From Haloarcula regularis (GTDB lineage Archaea; Halobacteriota; Halobacteria; Halobacteriales; Haloarculaceae), in the NCBI RefSeq assembly GCF_029338315.1, contig NZ_CP119794.1, positions 434,001-498,000 of the forward strand: a stretch of DNA of 64,000 nucleotides, read 5' to 3'. A program made the translations under genes and the position numbers. The first letter of the stretch is position 1. Each line of letters starts with the position of its first letter. Shown here in pieces: positions 27,304 through 35,183 of the stretch. The notes beneath the pieces are model-generated. The model saw only the letters and a program-made list of their open reading frames with translations. It was not told where the DNA came from and searched no databases.

Positions 27304-28158
27304 TCAGATTCGGAATCTCACTTCGATCTCGTCTGGACCGTTGACAGAGATCCCGTCGGCTGTCTCAGTCGTCTGATACTGACTATTTCCGATTCGCTCT
27401 TTGAGTTCGTTAAGTGCCGCTGGGTCAGGAAGGACCACCTCGAACCAGGACAACCCTCTGCCGTCGATGGGCTCGGTTCGGTGGTGCCACGTGTTCGCTG
27501 CGATGTGGTGGTGGTAGCCACCAGCACCGACGAAGAGTGCGGCTGGCGCTTCTGTTTGGATTTCGAATCCGAGGATGTCCCCGTAGAAGTCACCGAACGC
27601 CTTCAGCGAGGATACTTCGAGGTGAACGTGTCCCACATCTGTTCCAGCAGGGAATCCTGTGTCACCTTCGGCAGCGGCTTCCACCGGGTCGAGATTGAGA
27701 GGATACGTACCCATCCGGATGCGTCCGTTGTCGGCCCGAGGCCAGTCTCTACGGGGGAAGTCCCGGTAGATTTCGATGCCGTTTCCCTCTGGGTCGGTCA
27801 GGTACAGCGCTTCGCTGACGCCGTGGTCAGACGCGCCGCCGAGCTGCCAGTGGTCTCGAATCCGAGATAACGCGTCACCCAACGCCGCACGCGAGGGGAC
27901 TCTGAACGCATTGTGAAACAGTCCCGCTCCCGACCGGTGCCGGCCGAGCGCATCTTCATCACTCTCCAAGACGAGGAGCGGTGTATCCTCGACACCCAGA
28001 ACGGAACTGGTGTCGGACTGACGAAGCACGCTGAGCCCAACGACATCCCGGTAGAATCCTGTCAGCTCTTCGAGGTCGTTGACGCGAAGCGCGGTCCGAC
28101 CGATGTGCGCCTCTTGGGGGAGTACGTCTGCATTTGGTTGGGTGGTCATGGATGCCAT
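27304..28158 (-). CDS. VOC family protein (extradiol-dioxygenase-like)
   Basis: 284 residues made of two vicinal-oxygen-chelate halves: IGRTALRVNDLEELTGFYRD (residues about 17-36) with YLTDPEGNGIEIYRD, and VGHVHLEVSSLKAFGDFYGD with GLSWFEVVLP. Metal-ligand candidates are H/E at VGHVHLEV and EIYRDF. The resemblance is to the catechol-2,3-dioxygenase-like proteins that accompany DoxX and HxlR genes. The ATG at 28158 (MASMTTQPNADV) starts 1 nt after the doxX stop. Last gene of the SDR-DoxX-VOC operon. A ring-cleavage or quinone-detoxification role is inferred from family and context. Confidence 0.9.
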   Translation of the reverse strand: MASMTTQPNADVLPQEAHIGRTALRVNDLEELTGFYRDVVGLSVLRQSDTSSVLGVEDTPLLVLESDEDALGRHRSGAGLFHNAFRVPSRAALGDALSRIRDHWQLGGASDHGVSEALYLTDPEGNGIEIYRDFPRRDWPRADNGRIRMGTYPLNLDPVEAAAEGDTGFPAGTDVGHVHLEVSSLKAFGDFYGDILGFEIQTEAPAALFVGAGGYHHHIAANTWHHRTEPIDGRGLSWFEVVLPDPAALNELKERIGNSQYQTTETADGISVNGPDEIEVRFRI

Positions 28159-28159
28159 C

Positions 28160-28579
28160 TCAGAGTCCGATGTTGAATGCGTACGGCCATGCGATACTAC
28201 TGAATGCTGCAAAGACGAGCGCAGCGCCGAAGAGTGTCGCGTTCTTCAGGAAGTTCGTCATCTCCGCCTGCCGCTGTTCCGGGTCGTCGACCGTCCAGAA
28301 ATCGTGCATGAACGGCGTCACCCCGAGGAAGAACAGGGCAATCACCGCTGCACCGACTATTGGGTAGACGCCAAGCGCGATGGCGAGCCCGCCCACGATG
28401 AGCATAAGACCAGACACGATGACAGCGAGTCTCGGGGCGGGGACGCCCTTGGCCTCGGCGTAGCCGCTCATCCCGTCGAGGCCAGTGAAGTGTCCAAGGC
28501 CCATGAATCCGAGCAGGACGCCGAAGACGACGCGACCCACCAGAAAGGCGAGCCCACCAGCTGCAGTCTCCAGCGCCAT
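28160..28579 (-). CDS. DoxX family membrane protein
   Basis: 139 residues with four membrane helices: FLVGRVVFGVLLGFMGLGHF, VIVSGLMLIVGGLAIALGVY, IVGAAVIALFFLGVTPFMHD and LFGAALVFAAFSSIAWPY. The order and the FMHDFW turn are typical DoxX. DoxX proteins associate with membrane redox enzymes acting on thiols or quinones. Its ATG overlaps the TAA of the SDR gene by one base (TAATG), and it is followed at once by the VOC gene, a tight three-gene operon. Confidence 0.92.
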   Translation of the reverse strand: MALETAAGGLAFLVGRVVFGVLLGFMGLGHFTGLDGMSGYAEAKGVPAPRLAVIVSGLMLIVGGLAIALGVYPIVGAAVIALFFLGVTPFMHDFWTVDDPEQRQAEMTNFLKNATLFGAALVFAAFSSIAWPYAFNIGL

Positions 28580-29279
28580 TAGGCTACCACCTCGGACTGG
28601 CTACCGGTCAGCTGGACGATCTGGCCCCTCACACCCTCGTTCGAGAGCAGGTGAACCACTTCATCGACGATGGCTTCGGGGGCCGTCCACTCCGAGAAGT
28701 CGGCGTCGGGCATCGCTTCGCGGTTCCCCGGAACGTCGATGAGGAACGGGGCAATCGCGTTGACGCGTGCATCGAGTTCGACATCGAGTGATTCGGCCAA
28801 CGTACGGACCGCCCCCTTGCCGACATCGTACGCGAGCGTACCACCGACAGGGTCGATGGCGCGGTCGGAGCTGAACAGGACGACACTGCTCTGCTCGTCG
28901 AGATGGCCCGCGAAGGCCTTGACGGTCAGGAACGCCGTCGTCGCGTGGCGATTAAGTGCGGCTTGGAAGGCATCGGCGTCGGTGTCGCTGACGCCGCCCA
29001 TCGAGAACCCGCCCGCGAGTCCGACAATATGATCAACCGCTCCGTGTTCGTCGGCAACGGTTTCTGCGAAGGCTTCGACAGTGCCTGATCGGTCAGATCG
29101 ACCTGGTAGTACGATACTGCATCGGCGTTCTCAGCGCGGGTCCCGATGTCATCTCTTGCCGTGTCGGTGACGTAGGTACCGATGACGTTTGCTCCACTAT
29201 CGATGAGCGAATCGGTCACGTACGGGCCCATGTTCCCGGTTGCACCGGTCACGAGTACCGTCGAGTTTTGTAGTTCCAT
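28579..29279 (-). pseudogene. SDR oxidoreductase, frameshifted
   Basis: The first frame, from the ATG at 29279, gives the NAD(P)-binding start TVLVTGATGNMGPYVTDSLI and AVSYYQVDLTDQ. Near 29083-29087 one base is missing. The other frame then reads GTVEAFAETVADEHGAVDHI, VGLAGGFSMGGVSDTDADAF, VVLFSSDRAI, YDVGKGAVRTLAESL and GQIVQLTGSQSEVVA to 28579. Joined, a 233-residue SDR of normal length with SDR Ser, Tyr and Lys (SSDRA...AYDVGKGA). First gene of the operon with doxX and VOC, divergent from the HxlR regulator. Everything except the lost base is well conserved, so a sequencing error is plausible. Confidence 0.88.
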
Positions 29280-29341
29280 TACATTACCTAGTTTGCTCCC
29301 AAACCTATATATAATTCAGGCAACAATAGAGTGACCAAGTA
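29280..29341. promoter_or_regulatory. Divergent promoter of SDR operon and HxlR gene
   Basis: 62 bp between the two start codons. A TATATATAATT element near 29308-29318 can serve as the TATA box of both directions. HxlR-type regulators usually bind such divergent promoters and respond to aldehydes, quinones or oxidants. No clear palindrome is visible. Confidence 0.55.
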
Positions 29342-29699
29342 ATGGCGACCCAACCACCATCGACTGAAACTGACGAAGACTCCGAAGTCGAACGACGAAA
29401 TGCGGACCTCTGCAACGTTGTCGGGGCGATCGAGGAAATGGGGGCGAAGTGGAAAGCTCATCGTCCTCAACGACCTGCGAGACGGCGAAAAGCGATTCAA
29501 CGAACTCAAACGTTCAACCGGAGCGAGCTCCTACACGCTCTCGCGTGTGCTCGACGACCTGAAGGAACAGGGTTTCGTCGAGAACCGCAAGGAGTTGGAG
29601 TCACCAGTCGCCAGCTACTACACGCTGACTGAGAAAGGAAACGACCTCTGCCCTGTGTTCGATGCATTAGACAACTGGGGCGCGGACTGGCTCGAATAG
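29342..29699 (+). pseudogene. HxlR family regulator, frameshifted
   Basis: The first frame gives MATQPPSTETDEDSEVERRN, ADLCNVVGAIEEMGAKWK. After GCGAAGTGGAAA one extra A shifts the frame, and LIVLNDLRDGEKRFNELKRS, TGASSYTLSRVLDDLKEQGF, RKELESPVASYYTLTEKG continues in another frame to 29699. The joined 118-residue protein is a canonical HxlR winged helix (GAKWKLIVL, RFNEL, YTLSRVL, YYTLTEKG). The single extra base in an AAA tract is typical of a homopolymer error, but could be a real mutation. Divergent from the SDR-DoxX-VOC operon it presumably controls. Confidence 0.88.
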
Positions 29700-30215
29700 A
29701 CTGAATCGAAACGTGCGAATCGCCGAATTAGTCACTGTCCACTCTGTACGACCGTTGAGAGAACGCGTAACAAAGACGCGTCGTGTGTACAGCACGGACA
29801 AGTAAACCGTCAGACCACGATTCACCGGCAGACCTCATTCCTGGTCGGTCAGAATCGGCTGGAACCCGGAAGATACAGCGAGAAACCGGCTCACTATGGA
29901 TAATCTGTCTCAACAACAGCCCGCAGCTGAACTCAATTATATTATTCACAAATAATTTAATAGCATACTCGAAATGTACGCCCGGAACACTACCGGGCGA
30001 GAAACTACTAGTAGGCTCTGTGAATGTGTTATTCACTACTAAACGGCCTCTACCCTCTGCTGTGAAATCGGTGGCGCCCACGGATCGAAGTCTCCAACGT
30101 GTTTGTCGTGTAATGACTGCTGGAGCGCTACCCGTATCAGTCTGTGTTCGGCCGCTAAGTGGTAATATTTCGCAATGTACCGATAGCCAAAACGAATAGT
30201 TCACGCCGAAGTGGA
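29700..30215. other. Intergenic region carrying hairpin repeat copy C
   Basis: 516 bp between the convergent HxlR and small membrane protein genes. It is A/T-rich around 29930-29970. Apart from the repeat, positions about 29785-29910 show patchy similarity to the sequence preceding copies D and E (CAGCACGGA, GCAGACCTCATTC). No protein-coding signal. Short frames that cross it are explained by the repeat itself. Confidence 0.6.
29930..30025 (+). repeat. Hairpin repeat, copy C
   Basis: An AT-rich leader (29935-29968), then core 29971-30021 beginning GAAATGTACGCCCGGAACAC. A perfect 7-bp hairpin joins CGCCCGG (29979-29985) and CCGGGCG (29993-29999) over loop AACACTA. The palindrome CTACTAGTAG is at 30005-30014. 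The downstream stem is weaker here (GGCTCTGTG), so this copy favours the upstream hairpin. Confidence 0.88.
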
Positions 30216-30440
30216 TTAGATAGTATCCCACCTCAGAATTATTGCTGTAATCCAGGTCACAGATGTAGCGACGAAAAGGATCACTGTAATCGTGAGTAAT
30301 CTGTCCAACTTCGGCTGGGTTTCCGGTACGCCAGGATACAAGCCAAAGAAGTAGAATGCTGTTATCAGCAGGGAGAAGAGAAATACGGCGGTGACCATCG
30401 TAGCATAGGGATGCTTGTTGAAGACGGTTCGTGGATCCAT
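30216..30440 (-). CDS. Small two-helix membrane protein
   Basis: 74 residues, MDPRTVFNKHPYATMVTAVF with two hydrophobic helices (about 14-36 and 47-68) joined by a short YPGVPETQPKLDR loop. Codon use is less G/C-biased than core genes, in keeping with the accessory region. It lies 3' of repeat C and downstream of the SLC13 permease gene on the same strand (224 bp away). No family recognised. Confidence 0.65.
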   Translation of the reverse strand: MDPRTVFNKHPYATMVTAVFLFSLLITAFYFFGLYPGVPETQPKLDRLLTITVILFVATSVTWITAIILRWDTI

Positions 30441-30664
30441 CGCTCGTTTGGAGTCCTCACCGGTATCAAATTGGGGAAGTGATATTAATCGTTCGCCTGA
30501 GAGTTACCCGTCGGCCAATCCTATATTCACATCGACTTATCACAGTCATCACAACAGTTTGTAACCGGTAGCAATCCGACCATAGAGCTCGTCGGTCGGT
30601 AACCACCTAGCTGGTGTGGCTTTGAGCGTCGCGGTATCGCTGCTAGCTCGCCACTGTCACTGGA

Positions 30665-32611
30665 TTATACTCCCCAAAAGAATACGATGCCGACTGTCGT
30701 GAGGACAGTCAGGATCAATTGTAATGGTCCACCGACGCGTGCGAAATCCGTGAATTTGTACCCGCCTGGTCCGTAGACCATCAGGTTCGTCTGGTAGCCG
30801 ACGGGGGTCAGGAGTGGTGTGCTGGCCGCGAAGGTTACAGCCATTGCGAACGCGAAGGGATTGGCCCCGAGTTGGCCGGCGACCTCGACCCCGATTGGCA
30901 ACAGCAATACGACGCTGGCGGAGTTACTGACCATCTCTGTGATGACCGCGGTCCCAAGGTAGAACAGCCCCAGGACCACAATCACGGGAAAGAGGTCACT
31001 GACGGAAACGACGAGGTCGGCGATGAGATCCGCAGTTCCCGATGCCTCAACTGCGATGCCAAGCGGGATGACACCCGCCACCATGAAGATCACTTCCCAG
31101 TCGATCGCTTCGTATGCGTCCTCGGGTGTGAGGATGCCCGTGAAGAACATCGCGGCAACGCCCGTCAACGCACTCGTCATAAGGCCGAGGACGTCGAGTG
31201 CCGCGAGGCCGAGGGCGCCAGCGAGGATTCCCAGCGCGATGGGGATCTTCGATCGGTCGAAATCCTCCCATCTGTCCTCGCCTGCGATGGCGACATTCGT
31301 GTCTCGCGCGATGCGATCGAGTACTTGATCGGGTGCCTGGACGAGAATAACGTCGCCGGCCTGCAACCGGACCTCTCGGAGACGCTGGCGGATCACTTCG
31401 TCGCCGCGCCGGATCGCTAGAACTGTCACGTCGTAGTCGCGCTCGAAGTCTGCGACACCGCTGCGCCGACTTGACCAGGGCCCGGGCAACAGCACGACTT
31501 CGGTGAGTTCGATCTCCTCGTCGGGAGCCTCTTCATCCGTCTCGTCGTCGTCCTCCTCTGTGTCTTCGCTAGACGTCTCATCCCCGGCGAGAGAGTCGCT
31601 GCGCTCCGCCTCGGGCGGCTCCCAGCCGTGACGCCGTGGCGAGAAGCCGGGCGGGAGGGACGCATCGTCCTCCGTGGCCGCCTCAATGAGCTCCGGTAAC
31701 AGCTGCAGGTGGCCCTGTTCGATGACCTCTTGGAGAGTTTCCTGGTCGGCCCTGACGGAGAGGACGTCGCCGGCCTGGATTCGTTCCGATCCGAGCCCGC
31801 GGGAGAGCGTCCGGTTGCCACGGACGATCTGAAACACGTCGAGATCGAGGTCCCGCTCGCTCAGTTCCCCGACCCGGGAACCGACGAGCGGCGAGTCCTC
31901 CATGACGACGACATCAGTGAGGTAGTCGGTCATACCGAACGCGTCGGTGGGCGAGCCCGCCGGCTCGATCCGTGCCGGAGTGAGGTATCGACCGACGGTG
32001 AGCAGGTACACGATCCCCACGAGCAAGACGATAGCGCCGAGCTGCGTGAACTCGAGGAGCGCGAACGGTTCCGCATCGGGACCACCCACCTGGACCCACA
32101 CCTCGCTCGCCAGGAGGTTCGTTATCGTCCCGACGACGGTGAGCATGCCGCCGAGCATCGAGGCGAACGACAGTGGTATCAGGAGCTTCGAGGGCGACGT
32201 CTTCGTTTGCCGAGCAAGGTTCATTATCGCCGGTATCAACACGGCGACGACCGAGACGTTGCTGACGACCCCGCCCGGCGGCCCGGAGAGTGTGACCGTG
32301 GCGAGCAACTGCCGGAACTCGTTATCCCCGGCGAACGCGATTAGTTTCCGGGTAAGGATCTGAATAACGCCGGTCCGTCGGACGCCTTCGCTCAGGACGA
32401 ACATCGCCAGTACGGTGAGAGTCGCGGGGTTCGAGAACCCCGAGACGCCCTGCTCGGGTGACACACCTGTCCACTCGCCAAGGAGGACGAGTGCGACGAC
32501 GAGGCCGACCGCGGTGGCGTCGATCGGAACCGGCTGGGTAACGAAGAGGACGAAGACGATAGCGATGATCGACAGTACGACGACTACGTCGAACGAGATC
32601 GGAAGCTGCAC
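30665..32611 (-). CDS. SLC13/DASS family permease with TrkA-C domains
   Basis: 648 residues. An N-terminal set of helices (about 8-210) includes GFSNPATLTVLAMFVLSEGV, GGVVSNVSVVAVLIPAI and LSFASMLGGMLTVVGTITNL. Two cytoplasmic TrkA-C-like modules (about 225-300 and 365-450) are separated by a very acidic linker (SEDTEEDDDETDEEAPDEE). C-terminal helices follow with EMVSNSASVVLLLPIGV and FAASTPLLTPVGYQTNLMVY. The TNL/NPATL and T-P-V-G-Y-Q-T-N motifs are those of the sodium:anion (sulfate or dicarboxylate) symporter superfamily. Start GTG at 32611. Substrate is not predictable; sulfate or other divalent anions are likely. Confidence 0.92.
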   Translation of the reverse strand: MQLPISFDVVVVLSIIAIVFVLFVTQPVPIDATAVGLVVALVLLGEWTGVSPEQGVSGFSNPATLTVLAMFVLSEGVRRTGVIQILTRKLIAFAGDNEFRQLLATVTLSGPPGGVVSNVSVVAVLIPAIMNLARQTKTSPSKLLIPLSFASMLGGMLTVVGTITNLLASEVWVQVGGPDAEPFALLEFTQLGAIVLLVGIVYLLTVGRYLTPARIEPAGSPTDAFGMTDYLTDVVVMEDSPLVGSRVGELSERDLDLDVFQIVRGNRTLSRGLGSERIQAGDVLSVRADQETLQEVIEQGHLQLLPELIEAATEDDASLPPGFSPRRHGWEPPEAERSDSLAGDETSSEDTEEDDDETDEEAPDEEIELTEVVLLPGPWSSRRSGVADFERDYDVTVLAIRRGDEVIRQRLREVRLQAGDVILVQAPDQVLDRIARDTNVAIAGEDRWEDFDRSKIPIALGILAGALGLAALDVLGLMTSALTGVAAMFFTGILTPEDAYEAIDWEVIFMVAGVIPLGIAVEASGTADLIADLVVSVSDLFPVIVVLGLFYLGTAVITEMVSNSASVVLLLPIGVEVAGQLGANPFAFAMAVTFAASTPLLTPVGYQTNLMVYGPGGYKFTDFARVGGPLQLILTVLTTVGIVFFWGV

Positions 32612-33016
32612 GGGGAGTTGCTGTAGAGGGACTATTGTTCCATGAAATAAGAAAAAAGAGAGGACCCATCTTTTCGCCTTCTCCGGGGGTTGTTCGACTG
32701 ATCACATAGAATTTGTGTTGTATGCAGCACGGATACCCAAACCTGACAGATGTGAGCCCTCCCGCCAGCCCTCATCCCTGGCTCGTCCTCATCGACAATT
32801 TCCGAAATCCGGCGAAAAAGAGGGGCCAATACGGAAGAACCTGACTCAACGATAGACGGAGTCTGAAGTGGTCTATATTATTTATAGATATTACTGTTAG
32901 AACACTCGAAATGTACGCCCGGAACACTATCGACCGAGTTTCTACTAGTAGGCTCGGTGGACGTGAAATCGGTGTGTTTACTGACTGAACCTCAACGTAC
33001 CAACGAAACCTATTGT
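32612..33016. other. Intergenic region carrying hairpin repeat copy D
   Basis: 405 bp. From about 32712 on, this DNA resembles the region 33866 onwards (copy E): TGTATGCAGCACG, GCTCGTC.TCATCGAC, then the AT-rich leader and core, continuing into the small antitoxin-like gene. The apparent 65-codon frame at 32632-32829 crosses this repeated DNA and is not credible. The SLC13 promoter should lie at about 32615-32660 (A/T-rich). Confidence 0.65.
32870..32970 (+). repeat. Hairpin repeat, copy D
   Basis: AT-rich leader 32873-32905 (TATATTATTTATAGATATTA), core 32908-32960. The stem arms ACCGAG (32933-32938) and CTCGGT (32953-32958) enclose TTTCTACTAGTAGG. The upstream hairpin is broken (ATCGACC for ACCGGGC). 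It lies about 50 bp beyond the 3' end of the Doc partner gene. Confidence 0.88.
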
Positions 33017-33157
33017 CTACTCGTTTTCGAGCGCGTCGTAAATGTCGCGGTGTTCGTCCCGGTCTGCCTTGGCGACTCGTCGCACCAATTCTCGACGAAT
33101 ATCGTCCATCACGTCGTCGAGCGGGGTACGGTCACCAGTCTGTTCTTCCGTCGCCAT
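33017..33157 (-). CDS. Small Doc-associated protein, putative antitoxin
   Basis: 46 residues: MATEEQTGDRTPLDDVMDDI, RRELVRRVAKADRDEHRDIY, DALENE. Highly charged, helical, no known fold recognised. It starts 25 bp after the doc stop on the same strand. The same pairing recurs in the relic at 13968-14338, and a third, frameshifted copy is at 34162-34301, so it is a genuine partner. Antitoxin function is inferred from size, charge and linkage; toxin-first order is unusual, because classical phd precedes doc. Confidence 0.72.
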   Translation of the reverse strand: MATEEQTGDRTPLDDVMDDIRRELVRRVAKADRDEHRDIYDALENE

Positions 33158-33182
33158 GAGTGGTTGTTGTCTACGAGTCCGG

Positions 33183-33671
33183 TTAATCGTTCGGGTCCGT
33201 CGAGTCGTCGGACAGTTGGTTGAGCCCATACTCTACGAGGTCGCCTCGCCATCGTGCGATGACTTCGTTCAGATCCACCTCGGTCGTGTGCGTTCGGAGA
33301 TATTCGAGCACGTCGTCTTCATCGACCGTCCGCTCGTCCGTCTCGAACTGCTTCAGTATCTCCCTGATCTCGTCGTCGTACTCGAACCGATGCCCGTTGA
33401 GCAGATAGAATACTGTCGTCGTGTTGAGCGCGGTTCGCTTGTTCCCGTCCACGAACGGGTGATTGGCCACGAGGAGCCGAAGCAGGTGGAACGCTTTCTC
33501 GTGAATCGTTTCAGGGACCTCACCGTAACTCCCCTCGCTGACGTACGTCAGCGCGAATTCGATATCCCCGCGGTTCTGGACGCCGGGACTGGTGTCCGGA
33601 TACTCGGAGACGATGTCCTCGTGGATGTCGAGAACGTCGTCGACCGACGGATACCAGAGCGAGTCGGTCAT
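33183..33671 (-). CDS. Fic/Doc family toxin (death-on-curing)
   Basis: 162 residues. It starts MTDSLWYPSVDDVLDIHEDI and has the Fic motif HPFVDGNKRTAL at residues 71-82, followed by NTTTVFYLLNGHRFEYDDEI. The motif's Asp and Asn-Lys are those of Doc, which phosphorylates EF-Tu (archaeal aEF-1A would be the analogue); classical Fic AMPylators have HxFx(D/E)GNGR. C-terminal about 55 residues (VDEDDVLEYLRTHTTEVDLN onwards) are helical and may embrace the partner protein. It is followed by the small putative antitoxin; repeat D lies beyond. Part of a zone with three TA modules in 4 kb. Confidence 0.92.
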   Translation of the reverse strand: MTDSLWYPSVDDVLDIHEDIVSEYPDTSPGVQNRGDIEFALTYVSEGSYGEVPETIHEKAFHLLRLLVANHPFVDGNKRTALNTTTVFYLLNGHRFEYDDEIREILKQFETDERTVDEDDVLEYLRTHTTEVDLNEVIARWRGDLVEYGLNQLSDDSTDPND

Positions 33672-34161
33672 TGTCGGAGCATCACGCTGAACGGACCTAT
33701 TGGTTTCTCTCTCCGAGGGTGTGTCTCGGACGTACTCTACAGACGGGTTGTGGACGGAACGAATAGACTGGTAGGCTGGAGTGGCAGGTGAACGGTTCGG
33801 TTCAACAGAGTGGAAATACGGTGTATGTTCGAGTATTCCGAGAACCGACCGTGCTGACTCTGCGCCCTGTATGCAGCACGACTAGCCGGAGCTGACAAAT
33901 GTCAGTACTCCCGGCAGACCTCATTCCAAGCTCGTCATCATCGACTGTTCCCAAACTCCGTAGGAAGAGCAGTTACTAGGGGCGAACAGGTTTCAACGGC
34001 AGACGTGACTGAAACGATTTGTATTATTTTCAAATAATTTTAATTGCATATGGAAATGTGCGCCCGGAACACTACCGGCCGATTTTCTACTAGTAGGGCC
34101 GGTGGAAGTGAAATTGATGTGTTCTCCGACTGAACCGCAGCGTACCGTCGAAAGCTAGTGC
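33672..34161. other. Intergenic region carrying hairpin repeat copy E
   Basis: 490 bp. It contains the doc promoter side (33680-33720). From about 33866 it carries a second version of the DNA that surrounds copy D: TGTATGCAGCACG, GGCAGACCTCATTCC, an AT-rich leader and repeat core. It then runs directly into the decayed third copy of the antitoxin-like gene. No additional coding frame is convincing. Confidence 0.6.
34017..34115 (+). repeat. Hairpin repeat, copy E
   Basis: AT-rich leader 34018-34050, core 34053-34104. Strongest downstream stem of the family: ACCGGCC (34074-34080) pairs over seven bases with GGCCGGT (34097-34103), where copies D and F have ACCGAG/CTCGGT. Both arms changed together. 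The palindrome CTACTAGTAG lies in the loop. Confidence 0.88.
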
Positions 34162-34301
34162 CTACGCGTTTTCGAGGGCGTCGTAGATGTTGCGGTGTTC
34201 GTCCCGGTCTGCCTTGGCGACTCGTCGCACCAGTTCTCGACGAATATCGTCCACACGTCGTCGAGCGGGGTACGGTCGCCGGTGTGGCTATCGGATGTCA
34301 T
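34162..34301 (-). pseudogene. Antitoxin-like gene relic, one base short
   Basis: 140 bp where the intact gene at 33017-33157 has 141. It begins at an ATG (34301, MTSDSHTGDRTPLDDVW), loses one base at the position of ATGGACGATATT (near 34250), and in the other frame ends with RRVAKADRDEHRNIYDALEN-like sequence and TAG at 34162. No doc gene accompanies it; instead HicA follows 14 bp upstream. It is a solo, inactivated partner copy. Confidence 0.85.
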
Positions 34302-34315
34302 CCTGTCCGTCCTGA

Positions 34316-34567
34316 TTAGGCGTGGCGGTCGATCCACTCACAGAACGCGTCGAAGTCGTTGGCCCCGGCACTGTCGGCGATGCCACGGAGCGTTCCGGTC
34401 CGAAGCTCGTCGTGTAACGGAACTGTGACTCGCCGTCGGTCGTCCACGTTCGTGGGGTGCTCGTAGTAGAGTTGTGCGTGATCGCCAGTCGTCCGTCGCC
34501 ACTCGAAGCCCCCGACGTTGACCAGGACCTTCACGACTTCCATGCCGGAGAACGTCCGTCTGCCCAT
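34316..34567 (-). CDS. hicA: HicA-type mRNA interferase toxin
   Basis: 83-residue double-stranded-RNA-binding-fold toxin. It begins MGRRTFSGMEVVKVLVNVGG, then the catalytic-His region RRTTGDHAQLYYEH (His30), then RRVTVPLHDELRTGTLRGIA, the HicA signature. The usual G-S-H is G-D-H here; the His is kept. HicA cleaves translated mRNAs in a ribosome-independent manner; HicB neutralises it. It starts 3 bp after hicB stops. Order hicB-hicA is the reverse of the commonest E. coli order but common elsewhere. Confidence 0.88.
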   Translation of the reverse strand: MGRRTFSGMEVVKVLVNVGGFEWRRTTGDHAQLYYEHPTNVDDRRRVTVPLHDELRTGTLRGIADSAGANDFDAFCEWIDRHA

Positions 34568-34570
34568 CGA

Positions 34571-34840
34571 TTAGTCGAGCACGTCCGGTGGGTCCCGGTC
34601 ACCGGTCCTGTTGTCGGCCGGGTCGATTCCCATCTCACGGAGTTCCTCGTCGGTCGGCTCTCTCCCGATCTCGTCGTTGTGGAGCGCAACCGCCTCGTCG
34701 AGGTTTTCTAGTGCACCCGTTCTGGACTGGCCTTGCGTCGTGACTCCGGTTTCGACGTGTTTGGCGACCCACCAATCGTCCTCGCGCCACAGACGAATCT
34801 CGTCGGTGTGAGTCGCTCCGTCTCTGGTCGAACTGGCCAT
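34571..34840 (-). CDS. hicB: HicB-type antitoxin
   Basis: 89 residues. The partial RNase H-like fold is recognisable in EIRLWREDDWWVAKHVETGV, TTQGQSRTGALENLDEAVAL (the HicB helix after the S-x-T-x-x-x-A-L turn), ending with an acidic tail (NRTGDRDPPDVLD). No C-terminal DNA-binding domain (HTH or RHH) is present, so operator binding must be weak or provided otherwise. First gene of the hicBA pair. Confidence 0.86.
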   Translation of the reverse strand: MASSTRDGATHTDEIRLWREDDWWVAKHVETGVTTQGQSRTGALENLDEAVALHNDEIGREPTDEELREMGIDPADNRTGDRDPPDVLD

Positions 34841-35183
34841 TCTAGCTACGGATAGTGCAACGCGTCGAATAAGCGTTTGGTCGGTGGCTATCCGAACGTC
34901 TCACATCTATCCAGATTCCTCGAACAGTCGGAGTAGCCGGGATAGCCCACTGACCGAAGAAGGTCGACACATGTAATCTACTTCAGGAATGACCTTGGCA
35001 CGGACGGATTCCGAGTCGTGGATGTCGATATCCTGGTACTATATCGTCAGCAATTGCCTGCTGAATACAGAGGGTGAGCCCAGCAGGCAATCAACGACCA
35101 AACACTCACTCTGTGTACATTCGCAATACGCCGAGTCTTAGACAGAAAACCTACAATTACAGGTTACGAAATCGGGGCTTGGA
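34841..35183. other. Intergenic region with an 11-bp inverted repeat
   Basis: 343 bp, A/T-richer than average. ATTGCCTGCTG (35053-35063) and its exact complement CAGCAGGCAAT (35081-35091) could form an 11-bp stem with a 17-nt loop. No T-run follows, so it is not a standard terminator. No coding frame recognised. Confidence 0.6.

Noticed and set aside
32911..32985. Short peptide MYARNT... starting at the ATG inside the hairpin repeat
   Set aside because: Frame is not kept among copies (early stop in A, frame change in B), whereas stem pairing is kept; the repeat is better explained as structure.
32957..33223. 88-codon plus-strand frame over the repeat tail and antisense to the Doc partner
   Set aside because: It also stays open antisense to the copy at 13986-14306, but this follows from codon complementarity of the conserved minus-strand gene.
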